Source: Paractinoplanes pyxinae (GTDB taxonomy: Bacteria; Actinomycetota; Actinomycetes; Mycobacteriales; Micromonosporaceae). Taken from it: a stretch of DNA of 64,000 nt. The position numbers were made by a program, and so were the translations under genes. Under the pieces are notes generated by a model. That model saw only the letters and a program-made list of their open reading frames with translations. It searched no databases and was not told where the DNA came from. Below are positions 1 through 7,956 of this stretch, in pieces (position 1 is the stretch's first letter; each line of letters begins with the position of its first letter). The stretch covers positions 124,001 to 188,000 of the forward strand of contig NZ_JAPNTZ010000014.1 of assembly GCF_026626335.1 (NCBI RefSeq). The letters are read 5' to 3'.

Positions 1-102
1 CCGGGCGCCTACAAGCCGATCGACGTGGTCATGCAGGACGCGGACGACCTGGTCGAGGTGCGGCACACGCTGCGCCAGATCGTCAACGTCAAGGGCGACT
101 AG
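1..102 (+). CDS. rtcB: RtcB-type RNA ligase, C-terminal end (partial)
   Basis: Only the last 33 codons are in the window; the gene begins upstream. The translated tail (PGAYKPIDVVMQDADDLVEV, then RHTLRQIVNVKGD) matches the conserved C-terminus of the RtcB family, which ligates RNA 2',3'-cyclic phosphate or 3'-phosphate ends to 5'-OH ends using GTP and Mn2+. The catalytic histidines lie upstream and cannot be checked. The TAG stop sits directly against the TAG stop of the convergent membrane-protein gene (reads ctagcta), so the two genes do not overlap but leave no room for a terminator between them. Confidence 0.85.
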   Translation, partial: PGAYKPIDVVMQDADDLVEVRHTLRQIVNVKGD

Positions 103-654
103 CTAGCGCAGGGCCGGGAAGACCGTCGCGGCGATCACCGCTCCGACGGTCGTCCCGGCCACGACTTGCGCGAAGGTGTGCGCTTTCAGCACGAGCCGGG
201 ACCATCCGATCAACGGCACCAGGGGCGCGGCGACCAACGCGACCGGCCCGTACACAGCGACAAGCACTGCCACCGTCCCGGCGGCCACCCCGGCATGAAT
301 GGACATCTTCCACTGCGCGGTAACGAGCGCGAACACGACCAGACCTGTCGCGCCGGCCGCAAGAAGCGCCAGCAACTGCCATGGCGCGCCGAGCAGCACC
401 AGTGTGGTCGTGCCGACGGCCACCGAGGCGAGCCCGAACAGCAGCGGCCCTCGGCGATGTTCGCGCTCGGGGATGTGATGGTCGGTCAGCCGGCCGCGGC
501 GGACGCCCCGGAAGACGTACGCCATGGGAATGCCCGCCGTGAAAGCCGCCGCGCCTACGCCCCACCAACCACCGACGACGATCAGCAGCACCGCGACCAG
601 CACGCCCGGCGCGAACACCTCGGTCAGCACCCGGGCGAATCCGATCTTGGTCAC
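103..654 (-). CDS. PAP2-like integral membrane protein
   Basis: A 183-residue, strongly hydrophobic protein with about five predicted membrane segments. The pattern resembles bacterial PAP2-superfamily phosphatases of about 180-190 aa: WKMSIHAGVAAG near residue 115 is like the SxH region, and WSRLVLKAHTFAQVVAGTTVG near the end is like the final SR-x5-H-x3-D motif, although the last Asp is not obvious (H-TFAQVVAG). Function as a phosphatase is therefore inferred and may be degenerate. Start is GTG at 654 (TKIGFARVL follows); the open frame runs further upstream, but that part lies opposite the PLD gene and looks non-coding. No strong ribosome binding site was seen. It is convergent with rtcB and divergent from the PLD gene. 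Confidence 0.7.
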   Translation of the reverse strand: MTKIGFARVLTEVFAPGVLVAVLLIVVGGWWGVGAAAFTAGIPMAYVFRGVRRGRLTDHHIPEREHRRGPLLFGLASVAVGTTTLVLLGAPWQLLALLAAGATGLVVFALVTAQWKMSIHAGVAAGTVAVLVAVYGPVALVAAPLVPLIGWSRLVLKAHTFAQVVAGTTVGAVIAATVFPALR

Positions 655-720
655 CCCGGAACGATACGGCCCGTCGTTCAGGTGACACCGGCCGGTGCGC
701 CGAGGCCGCACACTGACCGC

Positions 721-1806
721 ATGGGGATCGACCTGGGCAGTGTGGAGTTCTACACGGGGCCGTCCGTGCTCGGCGGGCCGGACGATCTGAACGTGGTGAT
801 CCGCGACTTCATCGCGGGCGCGACCGACTCGTTGCTGATCGCGGTGCAGGAACTCGACTCGCGAGCAGTCGCGGAGGCCGTGCTGGCGGCAAAAGCGCGC
901 AAGGTGAGCGTGCAGATCATTCTCGAGGGCGACTATCTGGTCGAGGATCCGCCGCTGGCCGATCCGTGGAGTCTCGCCGGCGACAACGAGCACAACCGGG
1001 TGATCCATTCGGCGCTCCTGCGGGCCGGCGTCGACCTGGTCACCGACCTCAACCCCAAGATCTTCCACCAGAAATTCGTCGTACGGGACCCTGGGGCGCC
1101 CACCGCGGCGGTGCTCACCGGTTCGACCAACTTCACGCTCACCGACACCGGTAAGAACGACAACGGCAACAACCTCAACCATGTGCTCGTTCTGCACGGC
1201 CAGACGGCGGCGTCGCTTTACTTGCGCGAGTTCGAGCGTTTGCGCAGCGGTACGTTCGGCGAGCTCCGCGAACGGCGGGAGCCCAAGCCGCGCGAGTTCC
1301 GCCTCGGCCGCATCCGGATCAAGCCGATCTTCGCGCCGCACCAGGGCCCGGAGATGGAGATCATGAAGCAGATGCTCAAGGCCGAGCATCGGGTGGACTT
1401 CGCGATGTTCACCTTCGCGCAGTCCTCGGGCATCGACGACACCATGTTCTGGCTGCTGAAAGCGGGCATTCCGGTGCGCGGCGTCCTCGATCGCGGCCAG
1501 GGCAGCCAGGCTTGGGCGGCCACGCAACCTCTCAAGACCAAAGGCGCCCTTCTGTACGAGAACACGCCCGGTAACGGAGTGCGCAAGGTGCACCACAAGC
1601 TGATGGTCATTGACGAGCGTCTGGTCATCGTGGGCAGCTTCAACTACACCGCGCCGGCGGCGACTCTGAACGACGAGAACATCGTGGTGCTCGGCGACCT
1701 GGAGGAAACCGACCCGGCGGCCGAGAAGGCGCAACGCGAACTGGCCGCGTACGTGCTGGCCGAGATCGACCGCATCGTGGCCGATCTGTCCCGGCCGGTC
1801 AGCTGA
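721..1806 (+). CDS. phospholipase D-like domain protein
   Basis: 361 aa with two PLD half-domains. The first carries H116-x-K118 (FHQKFVV) followed by GSTNFT near residue 134. The second carries H291-x-K293-x4-D298 (HHKLMVID) followed by GSFNYT near 305. This is the duplicated HKD layout that forms one active site for phosphodiester hydrolysis or transfer. The first motif has no Asp six positions after its Lys in the usual place (KFVVRD gives one at 123, so spacing is close to normal). No signal peptide is seen, so it is probably cytoplasmic, closer to PLD-type nucleases or phosphodiesterases than to secreted phospholipases. Start ATG at 721; the open frame upstream is antisense to the neighbouring gene. 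The last 8 bp overlap the end of the convergent kinase gene. Confidence 0.8.
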   Translation: MGIDLGSVEFYTGPSVLGGPDDLNVVIRDFIAGATDSLLIAVQELDSRAVAEAVLAAKARKVSVQIILEGDYLVEDPPLADPWSLAGDNEHNRVIHSALLRAGVDLVTDLNPKIFHQKFVVRDPGAPTAAVLTGSTNFTLTDTGKNDNGNNLNHVLVLHGQTAASLYLREFERLRSGTFGELRERREPKPREFRLGRIRIKPIFAPHQGPEMEIMKQMLKAEHRVDFAMFTFAQSSGIDDTMFWLLKAGIPVRGVLDRGQGSQAWAATQPLKTKGALLYENTPGNGVRKVHHKLMVIDERLVIVGSFNYTAPAATLNDENIVVLGDLEETDPAAEKAQRELAAYVLAEIDRIVADLSRPVS

Positions 1807-3772
1807 CGTCGAGCCGGGCGAACGACACCACTTCGCCGCCACGGACAGTCACCAGCAGCGGTCGCGGGGACGGCTCACCGGTGGTGGTGACGAATTGGTC
1901 GAAGCTGACCTCGCAGGTGCCGGCGCGCGTCTTCGCATCGAGGCACTTGACCGGGTTCTTGCGGTAGTCGAAGTAGGTCCGGTTCTCGGCGATGGGCAGC
2001 GTGACCTGCGTCGAACTCGGCGCGGGCACGTACTTCTGCGCGCACTTGGGCGAGGAGGCGGCCACGGCGTAGCGCCGGCAGTACTCCGCCCCGGGCAGAT
2101 AGTCGGTCGGTTCGACGATGGCGACTCGTCCGATGTCGTACGTGAGATAGGCGCCCGCCGTGAACCGGGCATCACCGGTCACGAACCCGGGAACGGCCGG
2201 GGCGCCCAGGTTGTCGCCCGAGCGCAACTGAGCGTCGGTGAACGTCACGTCGGCTCGGGTGCCCGCTGCGCCGAACATGACCCGCCCGCTGACCAGTGAA
2301 GTCTCGGTCAGCGGACCGCCGAGGACCGGCGAGCCGTCGACGGCGACTGTCGCCTCCCGCTCGTTGGCGACCACCTCGATCCGGTGGGCCGCACCGATCG
2401 TCGTGTTCCGCTTCTCGGTGGCGATCACCGTCTCGCGGCCATCGATCGTGCTGCTCAAGCGTACCTCGCCAGGGCACAGCGCGACCTTGTACGCGTCGGC
2501 CAGGTAGTCGTAGTTCTCCTGCTCCTTGGTGGCGCGGAACCAGACCGTCGCGCACGACCGGGCGCCGGTCAGCGTCGCGTTGACCGAGACGCTTTGGCTC
2601 GGCGGGAAGACTGTGCCGGTGTACGGCGCGCACACCATGTACTTCGCTGTGCGGATGCGCAGTCCGTTGCGGAAGCTGCAAGAGCCGTTCTCGTCGCTGG
2701 TCTTGCCGAAGAAGGCGTCGCGCCGCAGCGAGTCGAAGATGCTCGGGCCGGTGGGTGCCGCGGCGGCGGCCGGTTCCGGTGGCGGCGCCGGTTCCGGTCC
2801 GGCCGTGAGACGGAAGCCCGCGCCGGCCACGGCGGCGAGAGCGGTGACGGCGGCGGTGGCGATCAGCAGGCGACGACGACGGGGACGACGGTTCTGCCGG
2901 GCCGCCGCCTCGGCCTCCTGGCGCAGCGGAGCGGGCAGCGGGGGAGCGCTCGACGCGCCGCTGACCAGCAGGCGGTCGAGCAGTTCGGGCGCCGTCGGGC
3001 GGTTGGCCGGGTCTTTCTCGAGCGATGCGGTGACCAGCTCGGCCAGGTACGGCGGCAGGTCGCCGACGCGAGGCGGCTGGGTGAGAATCCGGGCCGCGGT
3101 CACCGCCGGGGTGTCGCCACCGAACGGGGTGCGACCATTTCCCGCGTACGCGACCACGCCGCCCCACGCGAAGACATCGACGGCCGGAGTGAGCAGCCGG
3201 TCGCTTTCGGGGTCGAGGCGCTCGGGAGCCATGTACGCCAGCGTGCCGACCACGACCTCCGGCCGGGTGTGATAGCTCGTCGGCTCCAGCGGCCGGGCGA
3301 TGCCGAAGTCGATCACCTTGGGCGTGCCCAGCGCGAACAGCACGTTCCGGGGCTTGAGGTCACGGTGGATCACGCCGGCGCCGTGGATCGCGGCCAGCGC
3401 GGCCGCCACACCGACGGCCACACCGTGCAGGCTGCCCCCGCCCAGCGGCCCGTTCTCGGCGACGACCTCGTTCAGGCTCGGCCCGTCGACGTACTCGACA
3501 ACCAGGTACGGCGTGGCGTGATCGGGGTCGGCGTCGAGCACCTCGGCCGTGCAGAACGGCGGCACCTCGCGAGCCCGGCTCACCTCACTGCGGAACCGGG
3601 CGCGGAACTCCTCCTCGTGCGCGTATTCGGGCCGGATGACCTTGACGGCGACCAGCCGCCCGCCCGGCGCCTCGGCCAGGAAGACGGAACCCATGCCGCC
3701 CTCGCCGAGCCGCGACAGCGTCCGGTAACGACCGATGTACGCGGGGTCGCCGGGTCGGAGTTGATCTGCCAC
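1799..3772 (-). CDS. membrane-anchored Ser/Thr protein kinase (Hanks type)
   Basis: 657 aa. Kinase domain at about residues 14-270: Gly loop GEGGMGSV (23-30), VAVK with K44, catalytic loop HRDLKPRN (H136, D138), DFG with D155, and APE in MAPE (182-184). A basic stretch followed by one membrane helix lies at about 296-320. The extracellular part (about 335-657) starts with a Pro/Ala linker and continues into a beta-rich region with several Cys that resembles a lectin-like sensor fold; no PASTA repeats are present. Start GTG at 3772. It is divergent from the GNAT gene, and its tail overlaps the PLD gene by 8 bp. Ligand and substrates are unknown. Confidence 0.9.
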   Translation of the reverse strand: MADQLRPGDPAYIGRYRTLSRLGEGGMGSVFLAEAPGGRLVAVKVIRPEYAHEEEFRARFRSEVSRAREVPPFCTAEVLDADPDHATPYLVVEYVDGPSLNEVVAENGPLGGGSLHGVAVGVAAALAAIHGAGVIHRDLKPRNVLFALGTPKVIDFGIARPLEPTSYHTRPEVVVGTLAYMAPERLDPESDRLLTPAVDVFAWGGVVAYAGNGRTPFGGDTPAVTAARILTQPPRVGDLPPYLAELVTASLEKDPANRPTAPELLDRLLVSGASSAPPLPAPLRQEAEAAARQNRRPRRRRLLIATAAVTALAAVAGAGFRLTAGPEPAPPPEPAAAAAPTGPSIFDSLRRDAFFGKTSDENGSCSFRNGLRIRTAKYMVCAPYTGTVFPPSQSVSVNATLTGARSCATVWFRATKEQENYDYLADAYKVALCPGEVRLSSTIDGRETVIATEKRNTTIGAAHRIEVVANEREATVAVDGSPVLGGPLTETSLVSGRVMFGAAGTRADVTFTDAQLRSGDNLGAPAVPGFVTGDARFTAGAYLTYDIGRVAIVEPTDYLPGAEYCRRYAVAASSPKCAQKYVPAPSSTQVTLPIAENRTYFDYRKNPVKCLDAKTRAGTCEVSFDQFVTTTGEPSPRPLLVTVRGGEVVSFARLDVS

Positions 3773-3836
3773 GGCAGCCAAACCTACCCGGCGGAAACGA
3801 TTTGCCGCGCGAGGCGGGCGGCGGGAGGCTCTGCGG

Positions 3837-4397
3837 ATGGAACCGCCAGAGATGATCAATGCCGGTGAGCTGGTGCTCAAGCGCTGGGAGCTCGAGTGGG
3901 CCCCGGCCGCCGTCGAAGCCATCCAGGAATCGCTGCCTGAGCTGCGGCAATTCCTTCCGTGGGCCACCGACACGTACGGGTTGGAGGAGTCCCGCGAGTA
4001 CATCGCGCGGTCGCGGGCCGACTGGGACGCCGGCACCCAGTACAACTACGCGATCTTCACCGCGATCGGCGAGCTCGCCGGCTCGATCGGGCTCATGACC
4101 CGGATGGGTCCGGGGGTGCTCGAGATCGGCTACTGGACCAGAACGCCGTACGCGGGAAGGGGTTTCATGACCGCGGCGGTGCGGGCGCTCACCCGGGTCG
4201 CCCTGACGCTGCCCGGGATCGAGCGGGTGGCGATCAAGCACGACGAGGCGAACAAGGCTTCGGGCGCGGTGGCCATCAAGGCCGGGTTCGCCGAGGCCGC
4301 CCGCGAGGACCGCGAGGTCGAGGCGCCGGGGGAGAGCGGCACGACAATCATCCGCATCTATCCGTCGGTTGACTCGTCCCCGCCGGCTACCGCCTGA
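3837..4397 (+). CDS. GNAT N-acetyltransferase, RimJ/RimL type
   Basis: 186 aa with the GNAT fold. The acetyl-CoA loop is at about residue 104 (TPYAGRGFMTAAV, the Q/R-x-x-G-x-G/A motif), and IGYWTRTPYAG and KASGAVAIKAGF are typical of the RimJ/RimL subgroup that acetylates protein N-termini or small amines. The start is well set: GGAGG at 3824-3828 lies 8 bases before ATG. It is divergent from the kinase gene with about 64 bp between start codons, so the two may share a promoter region. The substrate cannot be told from sequence. Confidence 0.85.
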   Translation: MEPPEMINAGELVLKRWELEWAPAAVEAIQESLPELRQFLPWATDTYGLEESREYIARSRADWDAGTQYNYAIFTAIGELAGSIGLMTRMGPGVLEIGYWTRTPYAGRGFMTAAVRALTRVALTLPGIERVAIKHDEANKASGAVAIKAGFAEAAREDREVEAPGESGTTIIRIYPSVDSSPPATA

Positions 4398-4429
4398 GAG
4401 ATTGACGGACTCCGCTGCGACGCATAAGT

Positions 4430-4482
4430 TTCGAGGAACCTCCGGAAGTTACGGGTACGACATCCATCGATCGTTCCTCGAA
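4430..4482 (+). promoter_or_regulatory. inverted repeat in xylanase 5' leader, overlapping the ribosome binding site
   Basis: Perfect 10-base inverted repeat: TTCGAGGAAC at 4430-4439 and GTTCCTCGAA at 4473-4482, with a 33-base loop. The right arm ends inside the Shine-Dalgarno AAGGAG (4481-4486) of the xylanase gene. It could be a repressor operator pair or an RNA hairpin limiting translation. The left side includes AAGTTTCG, which resembles half of palindromic elements reported upstream of actinomycete xylanase genes; that link is from memory and uncertain. Confidence 0.5.
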
Positions 4483-4491
4483 GGAGTCCAT

Positions 4492-5586
4492 ATGAGAAAC
4501 GCAGCCCGGGCCGTGGTGGCCGTCCTCGCCACCACGGCAACTCTCAGTTTTGTGGTTCAGCCGGTACAGGCTCATCCGCAGGCCAAGACGCTCCGCTCGG
4601 TAGCGCCCCGAGACTTGCGGATCGGCACCGCGGTCGCCGGCGGCGGCCACCACCTCGACCAGCCCTACCCCGACCCGTTCACCTACGACAAGCCCTACCG
4701 TCGGGTGCTCGCCAAAGAATTCAACTCGGTCTCGCCCGAGAACCAGATGAAGTGGGAGTTCATCCACCCCGAGCGGAACAAGTACAACTTCGGGCCGGCC
4801 GACGCGATCGTCCGCTTCGCGCGCCAGAACGGCCAGGTCGTCCGCGGTCATACCCTGCTGTGGCACAGCCAGAACCCGGCCTGGCTCAACGAGGGCACCT
4901 TCACCGACGCGGAGCTGCGCTCGATCCTCAAGAAGCACATCTTCACGGTGGTCGGCCGCTACAAGGGCAAGATCCAGCAATGGGACGTGGCCAACGAGAT
5001 CTTCAACGAGAACGGCGAGTACCGGCCGGAGAACATCTGGATCACCCGGCTCGGTCCGGGCATCGTGGCCGACGCCTTCCGCTGGGCCCACCAGGCCGAC
5101 CCCAAGGCGCAGCTGTTCCTGAACGACTACGGCGTCGAGTGGCCGGGAGTCAAGGTCGACGCGTACGAAGCTCTGGCCAAGCAGCTGCTGGCCCAACGGG
5201 TGCCGCTGCACGGCTTCGCGTCGCAGGCCCACCTGAGCATGCGTTATGGCGCGCCCGACCAGCTGGCCGGTGTGCTCCAGCGCTTCGACGACCTCGGCCT
5301 CAAGACCGCGATCACCGAGCTCGACGTGCGCATGGACCTGCCCGAGGGCGGCGTGCCGACCGCCGAGCAGCTGCAGACGCAGGCCTCGTACTACAAGACC
5401 GTGCTCGACGCCTGCCTCGCGGTCGACGACTGCAACTCGTTCACGATCTGGGGCTTCACCGACAAGTACTCGTGGGTGCCGGTCTTCTTCCCGGCCGAAG
5501 GCGCCGCCACCGTGATGTGGGAGGACTTCGGCAAGAAGCCGGCCTACTACACCCTGCGCGACACGCTGGCCCGCGCCCGTCGCTGA
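4492..5586 (+). CDS. secreted endo-1,4-beta-xylanase, GH10
   Basis: 364 aa. N-terminal Sec signal peptide (about residues 1-27: MRNAARAV, hydrophobic core, then VQA-HP). The rest is a single GH10 TIM barrel with no carbohydrate-binding module. The acid/base Glu is E169 in WDVANE and the nucleophile is E276 in ITELD; FNSVSPENQMKWE and GHTLLWHSQ, both GH10 signatures, are present. It hydrolyses internal beta-1,4-xylosidic bonds in xylan outside the cell. AAGGAG lies 5 bases before ATG at 4492. It stands alone, with its own leader and a strong terminator downstream. It is likely induced by xylan fragments, by analogy with other actinomycetes. Confidence 0.95.
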   Translation: MRNAARAVVAVLATTATLSFVVQPVQAHPQAKTLRSVAPRDLRIGTAVAGGGHHLDQPYPDPFTYDKPYRRVLAKEFNSVSPENQMKWEFIHPERNKYNFGPADAIVRFARQNGQVVRGHTLLWHSQNPAWLNEGTFTDAELRSILKKHIFTVVGRYKGKIQQWDVANEIFNENGEYRPENIWITRLGPGIVADAFRWAHQADPKAQLFLNDYGVEWPGVKVDAYEALAKQLLAQRVPLHGFASQAHLSMRYGAPDQLAGVLQRFDDLGLKTAITELDVRMDLPEGGVPTAEQLQTQASYYKTVLDACLAVDDCNSFTIWGFTDKYSWVPVFFPAEGAATVMWEDFGKKPAYYTLRDTLARARR

Positions 5587-5593
5587 TCACCCC

Positions 5594-5632
5594 CGCCTGC
5601 CCTGGCCCCCCGTTCCCAGGCCAGGGCAGGCG
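5594..5632 (+). terminator. terminator hairpin after the xylanase gene
   Basis: A perfect 14-bp stem begins 8 bases after the xylanase stop codon: arm CGCCTGCCCTGGCC at 5594-5607 and its complement GGCCAGGGCAGGCG at 5619-5632, with an 11-base loop. No U-tract follows, as is common in high-GC actinomycetes. Confidence 0.8.
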
Positions 5633-5687
5633 TGCGGGTCAAGCCCTTTCGTCGGCCCGCTTTCTCACCGTGCGGTTCAGGTCCGGC

Positions 5688-5782
5688 CGTCGAGCACCTT
5701 GCGCAGCGCTAGGGTCAGGCCTGCTCGTCGAGCACCTTGCGCAGCGCTAGGGTCAGGCCTGCTCGTCGAGCACCTTGCGCAG
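5688..5782. repeat. 38-bp tandem repeat, 2.5 copies, at the 3' end of the hydrolase gene
   Basis: Two identical 38-bp units (5688-5725 and 5726-5763) plus the first 19 bp of a third (5764-5782). The units carry the last codons and the TGA stop of the alpha/beta hydrolase gene, read on the minus strand. The gene terminus has therefore been copied in tandem: the true stop is at 5753-5755 and one further copy lies beyond it. The copies are identical, which suggests recent duplication or ongoing slippage. Confidence 0.9.
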
Positions 5783-6613
5783 GGTCGCCGCGAAATTGTC
5801 GGGGTCGCCCTGCTGGCCGTACTCGCCGCCCAGGAAGCCGCCGTGGTGGCTCGGGAACGACGTCGGCTCGACACCGAGGCCGGCGGCCACGCCCTCGCCG
5901 CCGCGGTGCGCCAGCTCGTCGACCGATTCCTCACCCACGCCGATCACGATGCGCGTGGAGGCGGCGCGCAGGGCGGCGAAGTCGGGCTCGTAGTGCGTAC
6001 AGGGAATCAGGTTCTGCGACAGCAACACGTCGTCACGCGAACCGTCGTCCTCGGCGGGCATGCCGAAGTCGGCCGGGCCGGGGCCGGGCTGGTCGATCCA
6101 GCCGGCCGGCACCTCGCCCTTGTGGCTGGTGATCAGGATGAACTTCACCATCGCCGGGCCCATGCCCTCGCGCTGATAGAGCTCGGCGATGCCCTTGGTG
6201 GCGGCCGAGGCGTTCTCGCGGTCGGGTAGCACGGCCAGCACCGGCGGCTCGTGCGCGACCAGCGTGCGCACCTGCTCGGGGTGGGCGGTGACCAGCGCGA
6301 GCGCGTTGACCGCGCCGCCGCTGGAGGCGAAGACGTCGACCGGGCCGCCGCCGACGGCGTCGATGACCCGGCTCAGGTCGTCGGCGTGCTGCTCGGGGGT
6401 CGTGGTGGTCTGGCCGGCGGTGAACTTGCTGCGGCCGATGCCCCGCGGGTCGTAGGTGACCACCTTGCGGTCGGCGAAGTGCCCGGCCAGGGTGGTGAAG
6501 CCGACCGCGTCCATCGGCGAGCCGACCAGCAGCAGGGTGGGGCCGTCGCCCGGGCGCACGTCGTAGGTGACCTCGGCGCCGTCGGTGGTGAGGGTGTGCG
6601 TCTCAGCAGTCAT
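5753..6613 (-). CDS. alpha/beta hydrolase
   Basis: 286 aa, alpha/beta-hydrolase fold. Oxyanion-loop region LLLVGSPMDAVGF follows the first strands, and YDPRGIGRS is the usual strand-4 motif. The nucleophile elbow reads FASSGGAVNAL (S-x-G form A-S-S-G-G instead of the commoner GHSMGG). The C-terminal His is probably in FPSHHGGFLG. It resembles small-molecule esterases/hydrolases; the substrate is unknown. Start ATG at 6613 (TAETHTL follows); an upstream ATG is in frame but adds a non-conserved basic extension. The 3' end lies in a 38-bp tandem repeat, so length polymorphism just downstream is likely. The 244 bp between this start and the divergent M48 gene show no feature I can support. Confidence 0.85.
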   Translation of the reverse strand: MTAETHTLTTDGAEVTYDVRPGDGPTLLLVGSPMDAVGFTTLAGHFADRKVVTYDPRGIGRSKFTAGQTTTTPEQHADDLSRVIDAVGGGPVDVFASSGGAVNALALVTAHPEQVRTLVAHEPPVLAVLPDRENASAATKGIAELYQREGMGPAMVKFILITSHKGEVPAGWIDQPGPGPADFGMPAEDDGSRDDVLLSQNLIPCTHYEPDFAALRAASTRIVIGVGEESVDELAHRGGEGVAAGLGVEPTSFPSHHGGFLGGEYGQQGDPDNFAATLRKVLDEQA

Positions 6614-6857
6614 GCCCCTAGGACTTCTGTCTCTTCGCGAACTCATCGGCTCTCGTGGGGAAATTCTCGCGGCTTCCCGAGCCCGGCGGGAGCTACTTCG
6701 GTACTGGGTGCGACCCCGACCTTCGTACCGGCTCCGATGCGCTTCTGTATCGGCCGAAAGTCGCAGTCGGCGCTTGCCCGAACCAGTTCCTTGGCCGGAT
6801 GTGCCGGTCGGCGGGATCGGCCACTATCGTCACCGGAACTTCAGACGGGAGGGTCAC

Positions 6858-7910
6858 ATGACCATGGAGGACGACAACCGGCCGGCGCGGCAGCGGGTCG
6901 CCCTGACCGGCATCAGCTCGCGGGCCTGGGAGCATCCGGCCGATCGGGGCGCGCTCACCGCGCTGCGCGAGCTGCGCGGCTTCGACGACGTGGTGCGCGG
7001 TCTGTTCGGCATGTGGAACGAGCGGGGGTTCCGCCTGTCGTACCTGGCCGGCGCCATCCGGGTCGACCACCGGCAATACCCGCGGGTGCACGGCCTGTTC
7101 GCCGAGGCGGCCGACTCGCTCGACGTGGCCGAGCGGCCTGAGCTCTACGTCAGCCAGCAGCCGATCATCACGAGCAAGGCGATCGGGATGGACAAGCCGT
7201 TCATCGTGATCAGCACGGGCGCCGTCGAAAAGCTGGACGACGACGAGCTTCGTACGCTGCTCGGGCGCGAGATCGGCCACGTGCGCAGCGGTCACGCCGT
7301 CTACCAGACGATCCTGACGATCCTCACTCGCTGGGTGACGAACGTCAGCTGGCTGCCGGTGGGCGTGATCGCGCTCCGGGCGATCATTGCGGCGATGTAC
7401 GAGTGGTGGCGCAAGGCGGAGCTGTCGGCCGACCGGGCCGGGCTGCTCGCGGCGCAAGACCCGGCGGCCTCGCTGCGGCTGTTCATGAAGCTGGCCGGCG
7501 GCGGCGACCTGTCGCAGATCGACACGGCGGCCTTCCTCGAGCAGGCGGCGGAGTACGAGGGCGGCGGCGACCTGCGCGACAGCATCCACAAGATCGGCAT
7601 GACCGCTTTCAGCAGCGAGCCGGTTCCGGTGGCCCGCGCCGCCGAGCTGCAGAAGTGGGTCGACTCGGGCGACTACGGCCGCATCCTCGGCGGCGACTAC
7701 CCGCGCCGTGACGACGACCGGGACGCCTCGGTGACCGCGGACGTGAAGGCGGCCGCGGCCAGCTACCGCGACTCGTTCCATGACTCGCCCGACCCGCTGG
7801 TCACCTTCGCCCGGAAGGCCGCGGGCGGGGCGGCCGACCTGGTTGGGTCGGCGGCGCGCGGGGCTCGCAACTGGGCCAACGGCCGCGGCAACAACGGGGA
7901 CGGCGCCTGA
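6858..7910 (+). CDS. M48-family peptidase homologue with altered HExxH motif
   Basis: 350 aa. Similar in layout to bacterial M48 (HtpX/Ste24-like) metallopeptidases: the zinc-site helix is at 136-141, one hydrophobic segment follows (about 152-182), and the downstream glutamate ligand is E188 in AELSADRAG. The zinc motif reads R137-E-I-G-H141 where the family has H-E-x-x-H; the codon is CGC (7266-7268), one base from CAC. If correct, one of three zinc ligands is lost and proteolysis is doubtful. The C-terminal 90 residues are Ala/Gly/Asp-rich. GGGAGG at 6847-6852 supports ATG at 6858. A 15-bp hairpin follows the stop. Confidence 0.8.
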   Translation: MTMEDDNRPARQRVALTGISSRAWEHPADRGALTALRELRGFDDVVRGLFGMWNERGFRLSYLAGAIRVDHRQYPRVHGLFAEAADSLDVAERPELYVSQQPIITSKAIGMDKPFIVISTGAVEKLDDDELRTLLGREIGHVRSGHAVYQTILTILTRWVTNVSWLPVGVIALRAIIAAMYEWWRKAELSADRAGLLAAQDPAASLRLFMKLAGGGDLSQIDTAAFLEQAAEYEGGGDLRDSIHKIGMTAFSSEPVPVARAAELQKWVDSGDYGRILGGDYPRRDDDRDASVTADVKAAAASYRDSFHDSPDPLVTFARKAAGGAADLVGSAARGARNWANGRGNNGDGA

Positions 7911-7914
7911 CCGT

Positions 7915-7952
7915 CCGGCGGCGGCGCGGAATCGAGGCCGCGCCGCCGCCGG
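7915..7952. terminator. bidirectional terminator hairpin
   Basis: Perfect 15-bp stem (CCGGCGGCGGCGCGG at 7915-7929, complement at 7938-7952) with an 8-base loop, filling the gap between the convergent M48-like and acyl-CoA dehydrogenase genes. It would serve both. Confidence 0.85.
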
Positions 7953-7956
7953 GGGA

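Noticed and set aside
103..1842. Single long minus-strand gene covering the PAP2-like protein and the PLD region
   Set aside because: Only the last 183 codons look like protein; the upstream part is antisense to the PLD gene, whose HKD motifs are clear.
2384..3868. Plus-strand open frame opposite the Ser/Thr kinase gene
   Set aside because: Shadow of the kinase gene; no conserved motif and no ribosome binding site.
6614..6857. Small gene in the 244-bp gap between the hydrolase and M48-like genes
   Set aside because: Short open frames there lack a plausible ribosome binding site and conserved pattern.
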